From: Haloechinothrix_A salitolerans
GTDB taxonomy: Bacteria; Actinomycetota; Actinomycetes; Mycobacteriales; Pseudonocardiaceae
DNA: 64,000 nucleotides
Direction: 5' to 3' (one strand)
Assembly (NCBI RefSeq): GCF_039544105.1
Contig: NZ_BAABLA010000109.1
Part shown: one piece after another, positions 32,609 through 40,473 of the stretch
Layout: each line of letters opens with the position of its first letter
How positions within the stretch are numbered: the stretch's first letter is position 1
Notes under the pieces: generated by a model
What the model was told of the DNA's origin: nothing
Database searches by the model: none
Seen by the model: only the letters and a program-made list of their open reading frames with translations
Position numbers and translations under genes: made by a program

Positions 32609-33442
32609 ATGGGTATTCGTAAGCACAAGCCAACGACGCCTGGTCGTCGCGGCTCAAGCGTGTCGGACTTCGCCGAGATCACGCGGTCGACACCGGAGAA
32701 GTCGCTGCTGCGGCCGGTACACAAGACGGGCGGACGCAACGCGTCCGGCAAGATCACCACCCGCCACAAGGGCGGCGGTCACAAGCGGGCCTACCGGGTG
32801 ATCGACTTCCGTCGCAACGACAAGGACGGCGTGCCTGCCAAGGTCGCGCACATCGAGTACGACCCCAACCGGTCGGCTCGGATCGCGCTGCTGCACTACG
32901 CGGACGGCGAGAAGCGCTACATCATCGCGCCGGACAAGGTGAAGCAGGGTGACCGGATCGAGAGCGGACCCCGTGCCGACATCAAGCCGGGCAACAACCT
33001 GCCGCTGCGCAACATCCCGGTCGGCACCGTGGTGCACGCGATCGAGCTCCGCCCTGGTGGCGGCGCGAAGATCGCTCGCTCCGCGGGCTCAAGGGTTCAG
33101 CTGGTCGCCAAGGACGGCCCGAACGCGCAGCTGCGGATGCCGTCCGGTGAGATCCGCAACGTCGACGTGCGCAACCGCGCGACCGTCGGCGAGGTGGGCA
33201 ACTCCGAGCACTCCAACATCAACTGGGGTAAGGCGGGCCGTAGTCGGTGGCGTGGCAAGCGCCCAACCGTTCGCGGTGTCGTCATGAACCCGGTGGACCA
33301 CCCGCACGGTGGTGGTGAGGGTAGGACGTCCGGTGGCCGTCACCCGGTGAACCCGAACGGTAAGCCGGAGGGCCGCACCCGTCGGCGCAAGCCGAGCGAC
33401 AGCCAGATCGTCCGTCGTCGCCGTACCGGCAAGAAGCGCTGA
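32609..33442 (+). CDS. rplB: 50S ribosomal protein L2 (uL2)
   Basis: The 277-residue protein is needed for subunit joining and peptidyl transferase structure. It shows GIRKHKPTTPGRRGSSVSDF at the start, TTRHKGGGHKRAYR, and the signature MNPVDHPHGGGEGRTSGGRH with the conserved His. The C-terminus is the usual basic tail (RRRRTGKKR). rpsS follows after 18 bp. Confidence 0.97.
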   Translation: MGIRKHKPTTPGRRGSSVSDFAEITRSTPEKSLLRPVHKTGGRNASGKITTRHKGGGHKRAYRVIDFRRNDKDGVPAKVAHIEYDPNRSARIALLHYADGEKRYIIAPDKVKQGDRIESGPRADIKPGNNLPLRNIPVGTVVHAIELRPGGGAKIARSAGSRVQLVAKDGPNAQLRMPSGEIRNVDVRNRATVGEVGNSEHSNINWGKAGRSRWRGKRPTVRGVVMNPVDHPHGGGEGRTSGGRHPVNPNGKPEGRTRRRKPSDSQIVRRRRTGKKR

Positions 33443-33460
33443 GCAGGGAGGTAAGACAAC

Positions 33461-33742
33461 ATGCCACGCAGCCTGAAGAAGGGCCCGTTCGTGGACGACC
33501 ACCTGCTCAAGAAGGTGGACGCGCTCAACGAGTCGGGCAAGAAGACGGTCATCAAGACCTGGTCGCGTCGTTCCACGATCATCCCGGACATGCTGGGGCA
33601 CACGATCGCGGTACACGACGGCCGCAAGCACGTCCCGGTGTTCGTCACCGAGGCGATGGTGGGTCACAAGCTGGGTGAGTTCGCCCCGACCCGCACCTTC
33701 AAGGGACATGTCAAGGATGACCGCAAGTCGCGCAGGCGCTGA
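33461..33742 (+). CDS. rpsS: 30S ribosomal protein S19 (uS19)
   Basis: The 93-residue head protein contacts S13 and the intersubunit bridge. It begins MPRSLKKGPFVDDHLLKK and carries WSRRSTIIPDMLGHTIAVHD and GHKLGEFAPTRTFKGH. The length is standard. It lies between rplB and rplV in the S10 operon. Confidence 0.97.
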   Translation: MPRSLKKGPFVDDHLLKKVDALNESGKKTVIKTWSRRSTIIPDMLGHTIAVHDGRKHVPVFVTEAMVGHKLGEFAPTRTFKGHVKDDRKSRRR

Positions 33743-33772
33743 AGCGGCAGAACCTAGCAAAGGGAAGCAACG

Positions 33773-34195
33773 ATGAACGCCCAAACGAACGCAACGGCCC
33801 CGGCGGAGGAGCTGCCGCAGGCCGTCGCGCGGGCTCGCTTCGTCCGCGACTCGCCGATGAAGGTGCGCCGGGTGATCGAGCTCGTCAAGGGTCGCAGCGT
33901 CAGTGACGCGCTGGCCGTGCTCCGCTACGCGCCGCAGGCCGCGAGCACGCAGCTGGCCAAGGTGATCGAGAGCGCCGCGGCCAACGCGGAGAACAACCTG
34001 GACCTCGACCCCGACACGCTGTGGGTCGCCAACGCGACCGCGGACGAGGGGCCGACTCTCAAGCGCATTCGGCCGCGCGCGCAGGGTCGTGCGTACCGGA
34101 TTCGCAAGCGCACCAGCCACATCACGGTGGTGCTCGAGTCCCGGGAAAAGACACAGCCGAAGGCTCCGAAGCGTAAGAAGGCAGGTGGCCGGTAG
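33773..34195 (+). CDS. rplV: 50S ribosomal protein L22 (uL22)
   Basis: The 140-residue protein contributes a beta hairpin to the exit tunnel, where macrolide-resistance changes occur in other species. Seen are ARFVRDSPMKVRRVIELVKG, ALAVLRYAPQAAS and the hairpin region TLKRIRPRAQGRAYRIRKRT. A short basic C-terminal tail (QPKAPKRKKAGGR) is present. It overlaps rpsC by one base. Confidence 0.97.
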   Translation: MNAQTNATAPAEELPQAVARARFVRDSPMKVRRVIELVKGRSVSDALAVLRYAPQAASTQLAKVIESAAANAENNLDLDPDTLWVANATADEGPTLKRIRPRAQGRAYRIRKRTSHITVVLESREKTQPKAPKRKKAGGR

Positions 34196-35061
34196 TGGGC
34201 CAGAAAATCAACCCGCACGGCTTCCGGCTGGGCATCACCACGGACTGGAAGTCTCGCTGGTACGCCGACAAGCAGTACTCCGAATACGTCGGCGAGGACG
34301 TCAAGATCCGCAAGCTGCTCTCGACGGGCATGGAGCGGGCAGGCATCTCCAAGGTGGAGATCGAGCGTACCCGTGACCGGGTCCGGGTCGACATCCACAC
34401 CGCGCGGCCTGGCATCGTCATCGGCCGCAGGGGTGCCGAGGCGGACCGTATCCGTGGTTCGCTCGAGAAGCTCACCGGCAAGCAGGTGCAGCTGAACATC
34501 CTCGAGGTGAAGAACTCCGAGGCGGACGCGCAGCTCGTCGCGCAGGGCATCGCCGAGCAGCTGTCCAACCGTGTCGCCTTCCGGCGCGCGATGCGCAAGG
34601 CGATCCAGACCAGCATGCGCTCGCCGCAGGTCAAGGGCATCCGCGTGCAGTGCAGCGGCCGCCTCGGCGGTGCCGAGATGTCGCGGTCGGAGCACTACCG
34701 CGATGGCAGGGTGCCGCTGCACACGCTGCGTGCCGACATCGACTACGGCTTCTTCGAGGCTCGCACCACGTTCGGCCGGATCGGCGTCAAGGTGTGGATC
34801 TACAAGGGTGACCTCGTCGGCGGCCTGAAGGCCAAGGCGGAGCGTGACGCGGCGGCCGCCGCTGAGCGCGCGCCGCGCCGGGAGCGTCCGTCGCGTCCGC
34901 GCCGGGGAGGTGCTGGCGGTGCCCAGGCCGTGAGCGCCCAGGCGGCCAGCCAGTCCGGCGGCCAGGGTGGCGGAAAGCCAGCTGCCGAGGAGAAGCAGGC
35001 CGCGTCGAGCGTGACGCCCGAGGCGGCGGCGCCTGAGGCCGAACAGAAGACGGAGGGCTGA
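34195..35061 (+). CDS. rpsC: 30S ribosomal protein S3 (uS3) with long C-terminal tail
   Basis: The 288-residue protein lines the mRNA entry channel. It starts GQKINPHGFRLGITTDWKSR, has the KH-domain segment GIVIGRRGAEADRIRG, and the C-terminal domain with SGRLGGAEMSRSEHYRDGRV. About 60 residues after position 225 form a low-complexity Ala/Gly/Gln/Arg tail, common in actinobacteria. A GTG start overlaps the rplV stop by one base; rplP follows after 3 bp. Confidence 0.96.
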   Translation: MGQKINPHGFRLGITTDWKSRWYADKQYSEYVGEDVKIRKLLSTGMERAGISKVEIERTRDRVRVDIHTARPGIVIGRRGAEADRIRGSLEKLTGKQVQLNILEVKNSEADAQLVAQGIAEQLSNRVAFRRAMRKAIQTSMRSPQVKGIRVQCSGRLGGAEMSRSEHYRDGRVPLHTLRADIDYGFFEARTTFGRIGVKVWIYKGDLVGGLKAKAERDAAAAAERAPRRERPSRPRRGGAGGAQAVSAQAASQSGGQGGGKPAAEEKQAASSVTPEAAAPEAEQKTEG

Positions 35062-35064
35062 GAG

Positions 35065-35484
35065 ATGCTCAACCCGCGCAAGGTCAAGCACCGCAAGCAG
35101 CACGCGCCGAAGCGTTCTGGCCGTGCCAAGGGCGGCACCAAGGTCACCTTCGGTGAGTACGGCATCCAGGCGCTTGAGCACAGCTACGTGACCAACCGGC
35201 AGATCGAGTCCGCTCGTATCGCCATGACAAGGCACATCAAGCGTGGCGGGAAGATTTGGATCAACATCTTCCCTGACCGTCCGCTGACCAAGAAGCCTGC
35301 CGAGACCCGCATGGGTTCCGGTAAGGGTTCGCCGGAGTGGTGGGTCGCCAACGTGAAGCCGGGCCGCGTCATGTTCGAGATGAGCTTCCCGAACGATGCG
35401 GTCGCCAAGGAGGCATTGCGGCGTGCGATTCACAAGCTGCCGATGAAGTGCCGCATCGTCACAAGGGAAGGGAGTGAGTTCTGA
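35065..35484 (+). CDS. rplP: 50S ribosomal protein L16 (uL16)
   Basis: The 139-residue protein helps position the A-site tRNA. It begins MLNPRKVKHRKQHAPKRSGR and contains MTRHIKRGGKIWINIFPDRP and the MGSGKGSPEWWVANVKPGR signature. It overlaps rpmC by one base (TGATG). Confidence 0.97.
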   Translation: MLNPRKVKHRKQHAPKRSGRAKGGTKVTFGEYGIQALEHSYVTNRQIESARIAMTRHIKRGGKIWINIFPDRPLTKKPAETRMGSGKGSPEWWVANVKPGRVMFEMSFPNDAVAKEALRRAIHKLPMKCRIVTREGSEF

Positions 35485-35729
35485 TGGCAGTTGCCGCATC
35501 GGAGCTGCGTGAGCTCACCTCCGAGGAGCTCGTGCTGCGCCTGAAGGAGTCCAAGGAGGAGCTGTTCAACCTCCGGTTCCAGATGGCCACCGGGCAGCTG
35601 GACAACAACCGGAGGCTGCGGACGGTCCGGCAGGACATCGCGCGTATTTACACGGTTATGCGGGAGCGGGAGATCGGTCTTTCCGTTGCCCCTGAAGACG
35701 TTGAGACCGGAGAGGAAGCCACCGCATGA
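35484..35729 (+). CDS. rpmC: 50S ribosomal protein L29 (uL29)
   Basis: The 81-residue protein lies near the tunnel exit beside L23. It has ELRELTSEELVLRLKESKEE and NLRFQMATGQLDNNRRLR, the two-helix core of the family, and a short acidic C-terminal extension (PEDVETGEEATA). The stop overlaps the rpsQ start by 4 bp. Confidence 0.95.
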   Translation: MAVAASELRELTSEELVLRLKESKEELFNLRFQMATGQLDNNRRLRTVRQDIARIYTVMREREIGLSVAPEDVETGEEATA

Positions 35730-36043
35730 GCGAACAAACTGCGGAGACGACCGAGGAACTGCGTAAGCAGCCGGTACAGAAGGTGGATTCCGGTCGGAAC
35801 TACCGGAAGGTACGCGAGGGCTACGTCGTCTCGGACAAGATGGACAAGACGATCACCGTCGCGCTTGAGGACCGGAAGAAGCACGCGCTGTACGGCAAGG
35901 TCATGCGCAGCACCAAGCGAGTGAAGGCGCACGACGAGGAGAACACCGCGGGCGTCGGTGACAGGGTGATCCTGATGGAGACCCGTCCGCTTTCGGCGAC
36001 GAAGCGCTGGCGGCTCGTACGAATCGTGGAGAAGGCGAAATGA
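35726..36043 (+). CDS. rpsQ: 30S ribosomal protein S17 (uS17)
   Basis: The 105-residue protein is an early 16S rRNA binder. The core starts at REGYVVSDKMDKTITVALED and includes HALYGKVMRSTKRVKAHDE and VILMETRPLSATKRWRL. About 25 extra residues at the N-terminus are acidic, as is common in actinobacteria. ATG 35726 overlaps the rpmC stop (ATGA). It also overlaps rplN by 4 bp. Confidence 0.95.
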   Translation: MSEQTAETTEELRKQPVQKVDSGRNYRKVREGYVVSDKMDKTITVALEDRKKHALYGKVMRSTKRVKAHDEENTAGVGDRVILMETRPLSATKRWRLVRIVEKAK

Positions 36044-36408
36044 TCCAGCAGGAGTCGCGGCTGCGCGTCGCCGACAACACGGGCGCGAAGGAGATCCTGA
36101 CGATTCGCGTTCTGGGTGGCTCCGGCAGGCGTTACGCGGGCATCGGCGACGTCATCGTCGCTACCGTGAAAGACGCCATCCCTGGCGCCAACGTGAAGCG
36201 GGGCGATGTGGTCAAGGCCGTCATCGTCCGCACGTCCAAGCAGAAGCGGCGTAAGGACGGGTCTTACATCCGGTTCGACGAGAACGCCGCCGTGCTGATC
36301 AAGAACGACAACGAGCCGCGCGGGACCCGTATCTTCGGGCCCGTCGGGCGTGAGCTGCGTGACCGGAAGTTCATGAAGATCATCTCGCTCGCGCCGGAGG
36401 TGTTGTGA
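36040..36408 (+). CDS. rplN: 50S ribosomal protein L14 (uL14)
   Basis: The 122-residue protein forms intersubunit bridges near the factor-binding side. It opens MIQQESRLRVADNTGAKEIL and has RVLGGSGRRYAGIGDVIVAT and RIFGPVGRELRDRKFMKI. ATG 36040 overlaps the rpsQ stop (ATGA). It begins the spc-type gene order rplN-rplX-rplE. Confidence 0.97.
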   Translation: MIQQESRLRVADNTGAKEILTIRVLGGSGRRYAGIGDVIVATVKDAIPGANVKRGDVVKAVIVRTSKQKRRKDGSYIRFDENAAVLIKNDNEPRGTRIFGPVGRELRDRKFMKIISLAPEVL

Positions 36409-36410
36409 GC

Positions 36411-36725
36411 ATGAAGGTGAAGAAGGGCGACACGGTCCTCGTGATCTCGGGCAAGGACAAGGGTGCGAAGGGCAAGGTCATCCAGGCCTACCCGAAGCGC
36501 GACCGCGTTCTGGTCGAGGGCGTGAACCGGATCAAGAAGCACACCCGGATCAGCCAGACACAGCGAGGCGCGCAGTCCGGCGGGATCGTCACGCAGGAGG
36601 CGTCGATTCACGTGTCCAACGTGATGGTCGTCGACTCTGACGGCAATCCCACCCGGATCGGCTACCGCTTCGACGAGGACGGCAAGAAGGTCCGCGTGGC
36701 GCGCAGCAACGGTAAGGACATCTGA
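36411..36725 (+). CDS. rplX: 50S ribosomal protein L24 (uL24)
   Basis: The 104-residue protein starts early 50S assembly. The KOW segment MKVKKGDTVLVISGKDKGAK is at the start, followed by VEGVNRIKKHTRISQTQRGA. Two starts are possible: ATG 36411, which matches the family start, and GTG 36405, which overlaps the rplN stop (GTGA) and lies 4 bases from GGAGG. I list the ATG; the GTG would add two residues. Confidence 0.94.
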   Translation: MKVKKGDTVLVISGKDKGAKGKVIQAYPKRDRVLVEGVNRIKKHTRISQTQRGAQSGGIVTQEASIHVSNVMVVDSDGNPTRIGYRFDEDGKKVRVARSNGKDI

Positions 36726-36727
36726 GC

Positions 36728-37300
36728 ATGACTACCGCAACCAGCACTGAGAAAGTGACGCCTCGGCTCAAGACGCGGTACCGGGAGCAGATCAAGGACG
36801 AGCTCCAGCAGGAGTTCACCTATGACAACGTGCATCAGATCCCCGGCGTGGTGAAGGTCGTCGTCAACATGGGTGTCGGCGACGCGGCTCGCGACAGCAA
36901 GCTGCTCCAGGGCGCGCTCAACGACCTCGCCACCATCACCGGCCAGAAGCCGGCGGTGCGCAAGGCGCGCAAGTCCATCGCGCAGTTCAAGTTGCGTGAG
37001 GGCATGCCGATCGGCGCGAAGTCGACACTACGCGGGGACCGGATGTGGGAGTTCCTCGACCGGTTGCTGACCATCGCGCTGCCGCGTATCCGCGACTTCC
37101 GCGGTCTCTCGCCCAAACAGTTCGATGGCAACGGTAACTACACGTTCGGGCTGAACGAGCAGTCGATGTTCCACGAGATCAACCCGGACCAGATCGACCG
37201 GCCTCGTGGCATGGACATCACTGTCGTCACCACAGCAACCACCGACGACGAGGGCCGTGCGCTGCTTCGCAAGCTCGGCTTCCCGTTCAAGGAGAACTGA
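36728..37300 (+). CDS. rplE: 50S ribosomal protein L5 (uL5)
   Basis: The 190-residue protein binds 5S rRNA and contacts the P-site tRNA. Seen are VPRLKTRYREQIKDEL-like start (TPRLKTRYREQIKDEL), VKVVVNMGVGDAARDSK, and IRDFRGLSPKQFDGNGNYTF. It follows rplX by 2 bp and is followed after 4 bp by rpsN. Confidence 0.97.
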   Translation: MTTATSTEKVTPRLKTRYREQIKDELQQEFTYDNVHQIPGVVKVVVNMGVGDAARDSKLLQGALNDLATITGQKPAVRKARKSIAQFKLREGMPIGAKSTLRGDRMWEFLDRLLTIALPRIRDFRGLSPKQFDGNGNYTFGLNEQSMFHEINPDQIDRPRGMDITVVTTATTDDEGRALLRKLGFPFKEN

Positions 37301-37304
37301 GCCG

Positions 37305-37490
37305 ATGGCCAAGAAAGCACTGATCGCCAAGGCGGCCCGCAAGCCCAAGTTCAAGGTGCGGGCCTACACCAGGTGCCAGAAGTGCGGTCGCCCGCATTCG
37401 GTGTACCGCAAGTTCGGGCTGTGCCGGGTGTGCCTGCGTGAGATGGCGCACGCGGGCGAGCTGCCCGGCGTGAACAAGTCCAGCTGGTAA
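37305..37490 (+). CDS. rpsN: 30S ribosomal protein S14, zinc-binding type (uS14)
   Basis: This is the short (61-residue) zinc form of S14, sometimes called rpsZ: two cysteine pairs occur in YTRCQKCGRPHSVYRK and GLCRVCLREMAHAGEL. It begins MAKKALIAKAARKPKFKV. Actinobacteria often keep a second, cysteine-free S14 for zinc limitation elsewhere in the genome; none is in this window. A longer frame open upstream overlaps rplE and is not used. Confidence 0.97.
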   Translation: MAKKALIAKAARKPKFKVRAYTRCQKCGRPHSVYRKFGLCRVCLREMAHAGELPGVNKSSW

Positions 37491-37559
37491 ATACTCCACT
37501 TCGCCACAGGCCCGGCACATCGCCGGGAACCAGGGCGAGAAAGGTTAACTGGTCACAAC

Positions 37560-37958
37560 ATGACGATGACCGACCCGATCGCAGACTTTCTGACACGTCT
37601 GCGTAACGCGAACTCGGCGTTCCACGACGAGGTCGTGCTGCCGCATTCCAAGCTCAAGGGCAATATCTGCGAGATCCTCAAGCGGGAGGGCTACATCGCC
37701 GACTACCGCGTCGAGGACGGCGAGAAGCACAAGAACCTCGTCGTGTCGCTGAAGTTCGGCCCGAACCGGGAGCGCAGCATCGCCGGTCTGCGCCGGGTGT
37801 CCAAGCCCGGCCTGCGGGTGTACGCGAAATCGACCGAGCTGCCGAACGTGCTCGGCGGTCTCGGTGTGGCGATCATTTCCACGTCTTCCGGTTTGCAGAC
37901 CGACCGGCAGGCCAAGCGCAACGGCGTTGGCGGGGAAGTCCTCGCCTACGTGTGGTGA
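37560..37958 (+). CDS. rpsH: 30S ribosomal protein S8 (uS8)
   Basis: The 132-residue 16S rRNA-binding protein begins MTMTDPIADFLTRLRNANSA and ends in the signature VAIISTSSGLQTDRQAKRNG followed by VGGEVLAYVW. In E. coli S8 represses the spc operon. The 69-bp gap before it is the largest inside this part of the cluster. ATG 37560 is used; ATG 37566 is an alternative. Confidence 0.97.
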   Translation: MTMTDPIADFLTRLRNANSAFHDEVVLPHSKLKGNICEILKREGYIADYRVEDGEKHKNLVVSLKFGPNRERSIAGLRRVSKPGLRVYAKSTELPNVLGGLGVAIISTSSGLQTDRQAKRNGVGGEVLAYVW

Positions 37959-37973
37959 GAGGGGAGGAGAGGC

Positions 37974-38513
37974 ATGTCCCGTATTGGTAAAGAGCCCATC
38001 ACCATCCCCTCCGGTGTCGACGTGACCATCGACGGCCAGCACGTCACCGTGAAGGGGCCGAAGGGCACCCTGGAGCACACCGTCCCCGAGCCGATCACCG
38101 TCGAGCGTGACGAGGATGGCGCGCTGCTGGTCAAGCGGCCGGACGACGAGCGTGAGTCGCGTTCGTTGCACGGTCTGACCAGGACGCTCGTCAACAACCT
38201 CGTCGTCGGCGTGACTGACGGCTACACGAAGCGGCTGGAGATCTACGGCGTCGGCTACCGCGTGCAGGCCAAGGGGTCCGACCTCGAGTTCGCGCTCGGC
38301 TACAGCCACCCGATCAAGATCGAGGCGCCGGACGGCATCACGTTCGCGGTGGAGAGCCCGACGAAGTTTTCCGTGTCCGGCATTGACAAGCAGAAGGTCG
38401 GCCAGACCGCGGCGGTCATCCGCAAACTGCGCCGTCCTGACCCGTACAAGGGCAAGGGCGTGCGCTATGAGGGTGAGCGGATCCGTCGCAAGGTTGGAAA
38501 GACGGGTAAGTGA
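37974..38513 (+). CDS. rplF: 50S ribosomal protein L6 (uL6)
   Basis: The 179-residue protein supports the sarcin-ricin region. It opens MSRIGKEPITIPSGVDVTID, has VKGPKGTLEHTVPEPI, and the signature PDPYKGKGVRYEGERIRRK. AGGGGAGGAGAGG precedes the start. Its stop overlaps the rplR start. Confidence 0.97.
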   Translation: MSRIGKEPITIPSGVDVTIDGQHVTVKGPKGTLEHTVPEPITVERDEDGALLVKRPDDERESRSLHGLTRTLVNNLVVGVTDGYTKRLEIYGVGYRVQAKGSDLEFALGYSHPIKIEAPDGITFAVESPTKFSVSGIDKQKVGQTAAVIRKLRRPDPYKGKGVRYEGERIRRKVGKTGK

Positions 38514-38914
38514 TGAGCGAGACTGCTACTGCTAAGAGGAAGCCCGTCGGCAAGGACATCTCCACCCGGCGGCGTGTCGCGAAGTCGCGGCGGCACTTCC
38601 GGCTCCGCAAGAAGATCAGCGGTACGCCGGAGCGCCCCCGCCTCGTCGTGAACCGGTCGTCGCGCCACATTTCGGTGCAGCTCGTGGACGATCTCGCCGG
38701 CCACACGCTGGCGGCCGCGTCCAGCATCGAGGCTGACGTGCGGGCGCTCGACGGGGACAAGAAGGCCAAGGCGACGAAGGTCGGCGAGCTGGTCGCCGAG
38801 CGTGCCAAAGCCAAGGGCATTTCGGCGGCGGTGTTCGACCGTGGCGGTAACCGCTACCACGGTCGCATCGCGGCGCTCGCTGACGCCGCGCGTGAAGCGG
38901 GGTTGGAGCTGTAG
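38513..38914 (+). CDS. rplR: 50S ribosomal protein L18 (uL18)
   Basis: The 133-residue protein binds 5S rRNA with L5. It shows RRVAKSRRHFRLRKKISGTP, RPRLVVNRSSRHISVQLVDD and FDRGGNRYHGRIAALADAAR. ATG 38513 shares one base with the rplF stop; a GTG at 38510 would add one residue. rpsE follows after 32 bp. Confidence 0.96.
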   Translation: MSETATAKRKPVGKDISTRRRVAKSRRHFRLRKKISGTPERPRLVVNRSSRHISVQLVDDLAGHTLAAASSIEADVRALDGDKKAKATKVGELVAERAKAKGISAAVFDRGGNRYHGRIAALADAAREAGLEL

Positions 38915-38946
38915 ATGATCAAGCACGAGAACGGAAGGGAAGCCTG

Positions 38947-39582
38947 ATGCCGGGACGTACACGGCAAGGCGGCGGCCAGGGTGGCCCTGGCGGCGACCGC
39001 GAGCGCGGTGGCGGCCGGGACCGCAGGGACCGTCGTGATGGTGGCCGTGGCGGGGCGGCCCAGGACAAGAGCCCGCACCTTGAACGCGTCGTAGCGATCA
39101 ACCGTGTCGCCAAGGTCGTCAAGGGTGGTCGGCGCTTCAGCTTCACCGCGCTTGTCGTCGTCGGTGACGGTGACGGTCAGGTCGGCGTCGGCTATGGCAA
39201 GGCCAAGGAAGTGCCCGCCGCGATCGCCAAGGGCGTCGAGGAAGCCAAGAAGAACTTCTTCAAGGTGCCCCGCATCGCGGGCAGCATCCCGCACCCGATC
39301 ACGGGTGAGGCGGCTGCCGGTGTGGTGCTGCTTCGGCCCGCCAGCCCCGGTACCGGTGTCATCGCCGGTGGCCCGGTGCGTGCGGTGCTGGAGTGCGCCG
39401 GTGTTCACGATGTGCTCACCAAGTCGCTCGGCAGCGACAACGCGATCAACATCGTGCACGCGACCGTCGCGGCCCTCAAGGGGTTGCAGCGTCCCGAGGA
39501 GGTCGCGGCTCGCCGTGGTCTGCCGCTCGAGGACGTCGCCCCGCCTCGGATGCTGCGACAGCGTGCTGGGCAGGGGGTCTGA
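38947..39582 (+). CDS. rpsE: 30S ribosomal protein S5 (uS5) with RGG-like N-terminus
   Basis: The 211-residue protein acts in decoding accuracy and mRNA unwinding at the entry site. The core begins near residue 41 (SPHLERVVAINRVAKVVKGG) with VGYGKAKEVPAAIAKGVEEA and the C-terminal segment LGSDNAINIVHATVAALKGL. About 38 residues before it are almost only Gly, Arg, Asp and Gln, an RGG-like extension typical of actinobacterial S5. rpmD follows after 1 bp. Confidence 0.96.
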   Translation: MPGRTRQGGGQGGPGGDRERGGGRDRRDRRDGGRGGAAQDKSPHLERVVAINRVAKVVKGGRRFSFTALVVVGDGDGQVGVGYGKAKEVPAAIAKGVEEAKKNFFKVPRIAGSIPHPITGEAAAGVVLLRPASPGTGVIAGGPVRAVLECAGVHDVLTKSLGSDNAINIVHATVAALKGLQRPEEVAARRGLPLEDVAPPRMLRQRAGQGV

Positions 39583-39583
39583 C

Positions 39584-39766
39584 ATGGCACAGTGGAAGAT
39601 CACCCAGGTCAAGAGCAAGATCGGCGCCAAGCGGAACCACCGTGACTCGCTGCGCACCCTTGGGCTGCGCAAGATCAGGCAGTCGGTGGTGCGTGAGGAC
39701 TCGCCGGAGGTTCGCGGCCTCGTCCACAGCGTGCGGCATCTCGTCGATGTCGAGGAGGTCAAGTAA
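39584..39766 (+). CDS. rpmD: 50S ribosomal protein L30 (uL30)
   Basis: The 60-residue protein is the small bacterial L30: MAQWKITQVKSKIGAKRNHR, then LRTLGLRKIRQSVVREDSPE and the end VRHLVDVEEVK. The length is standard. It overlaps rplO by one base (TAATG). It is too short to stand out among larger frames in the same reading phase, which begin far upstream inside rpsE. Confidence 0.97.
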   Translation: MAQWKITQVKSKIGAKRNHRDSLRTLGLRKIRQSVVREDSPEVRGLVHSVRHLVDVEEVK

Positions 39767-40209
39767 TGACCATCAAGATCCACCACCTGCGGCCTGCCCC
39801 CGGCGCCAAGAAGGACAAGATCCGCGTCGGTCGTGGTGAGGCCACCAAGGGCAAGACCGCTGGCCGCGGTACGAAGGGTACGAAGGCGCGCAAGCAGGTG
39901 CCAGCCGGTTTCGAGGGCGGGCAGATGCCCATCCAGATGCGGCTTCCGAAGCTGCGCGGCTTCAAGAACCGCTTCCGCGTGGAGTACCAGCCGGTCAACG
40001 TCGGTGACATCGCCCGTGTCTTCGCGGACGGTGGCGACGTCTCCGCCGATGCGCTGGCCGAGAAGGGCCTCGTCCGCAAGGGCAAGCTCGTCAAGGTGCT
40101 CGGCAACGGCGACGTCGGCGGCGTGAAGCTGAACGTCACCGCGGACGCGTTCTCGAAGAGCGCGAAGGAGAAGCTCGAAGCGGCTGGTGGCTCCGCTACC
40201 ACCCGCTGA
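39766..40209 (+). CDS. rplO: 50S ribosomal protein L15 (uL15)
   Basis: The 147-residue late assembly protein starts MTIKIHHLRPAPGAKKDKIR and has the Gly-rich signature TAGRGTKGTKARKQVPAGFE and GGQMPIQMRLPKLRGFKNRF. It closes the run of ribosomal protein genes; a terminator follows at 40225-40261, so secY probably has its own promoter. Confidence 0.97.
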   Translation: MTIKIHHLRPAPGAKKDKIRVGRGEATKGKTAGRGTKGTKARKQVPAGFEGGQMPIQMRLPKLRGFKNRFRVEYQPVNVGDIARVFADGGDVSADALAEKGLVRKGKLVKVLGNGDVGGVKLNVTADAFSKSAKEKLEAAGGSATTR

Positions 40210-40224
40210 GCAGCTCGGACGATG

Positions 40225-40261
40225 AGCCCCTGGTTGTGACCTCCCGCCACAACCGGGGGCT
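40225..40261 (+). terminator. Terminator after rplO
   Basis: AGCCCCTGGTTGTG (40225-40238) pairs with CACAACCGGGGGCT (40248-40261) with one U-G pair and a 9-base loop, followed by TTCGTCG. Confidence 0.85.
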
Positions 40262-40473
40262 TTCGTCGTCAGATCCGGCGCGTTGTCCCAGAAGTTCCGC
40301 CCTGGGCTGCTAGGCGGCGACGCCTTGCTGTTAGGCTCGCGAGAGTCTTCGGGGCACCCTGTGTTCCGAAGCGCCGCTGGCTGCCCGTCAGTGACTACCG
40401 TTACCCGCCGACGCGACGTCGGCCAAGCCGATCGCCGGTACACCAACCGGCGATGCGACAGGAGGTCCCCCGC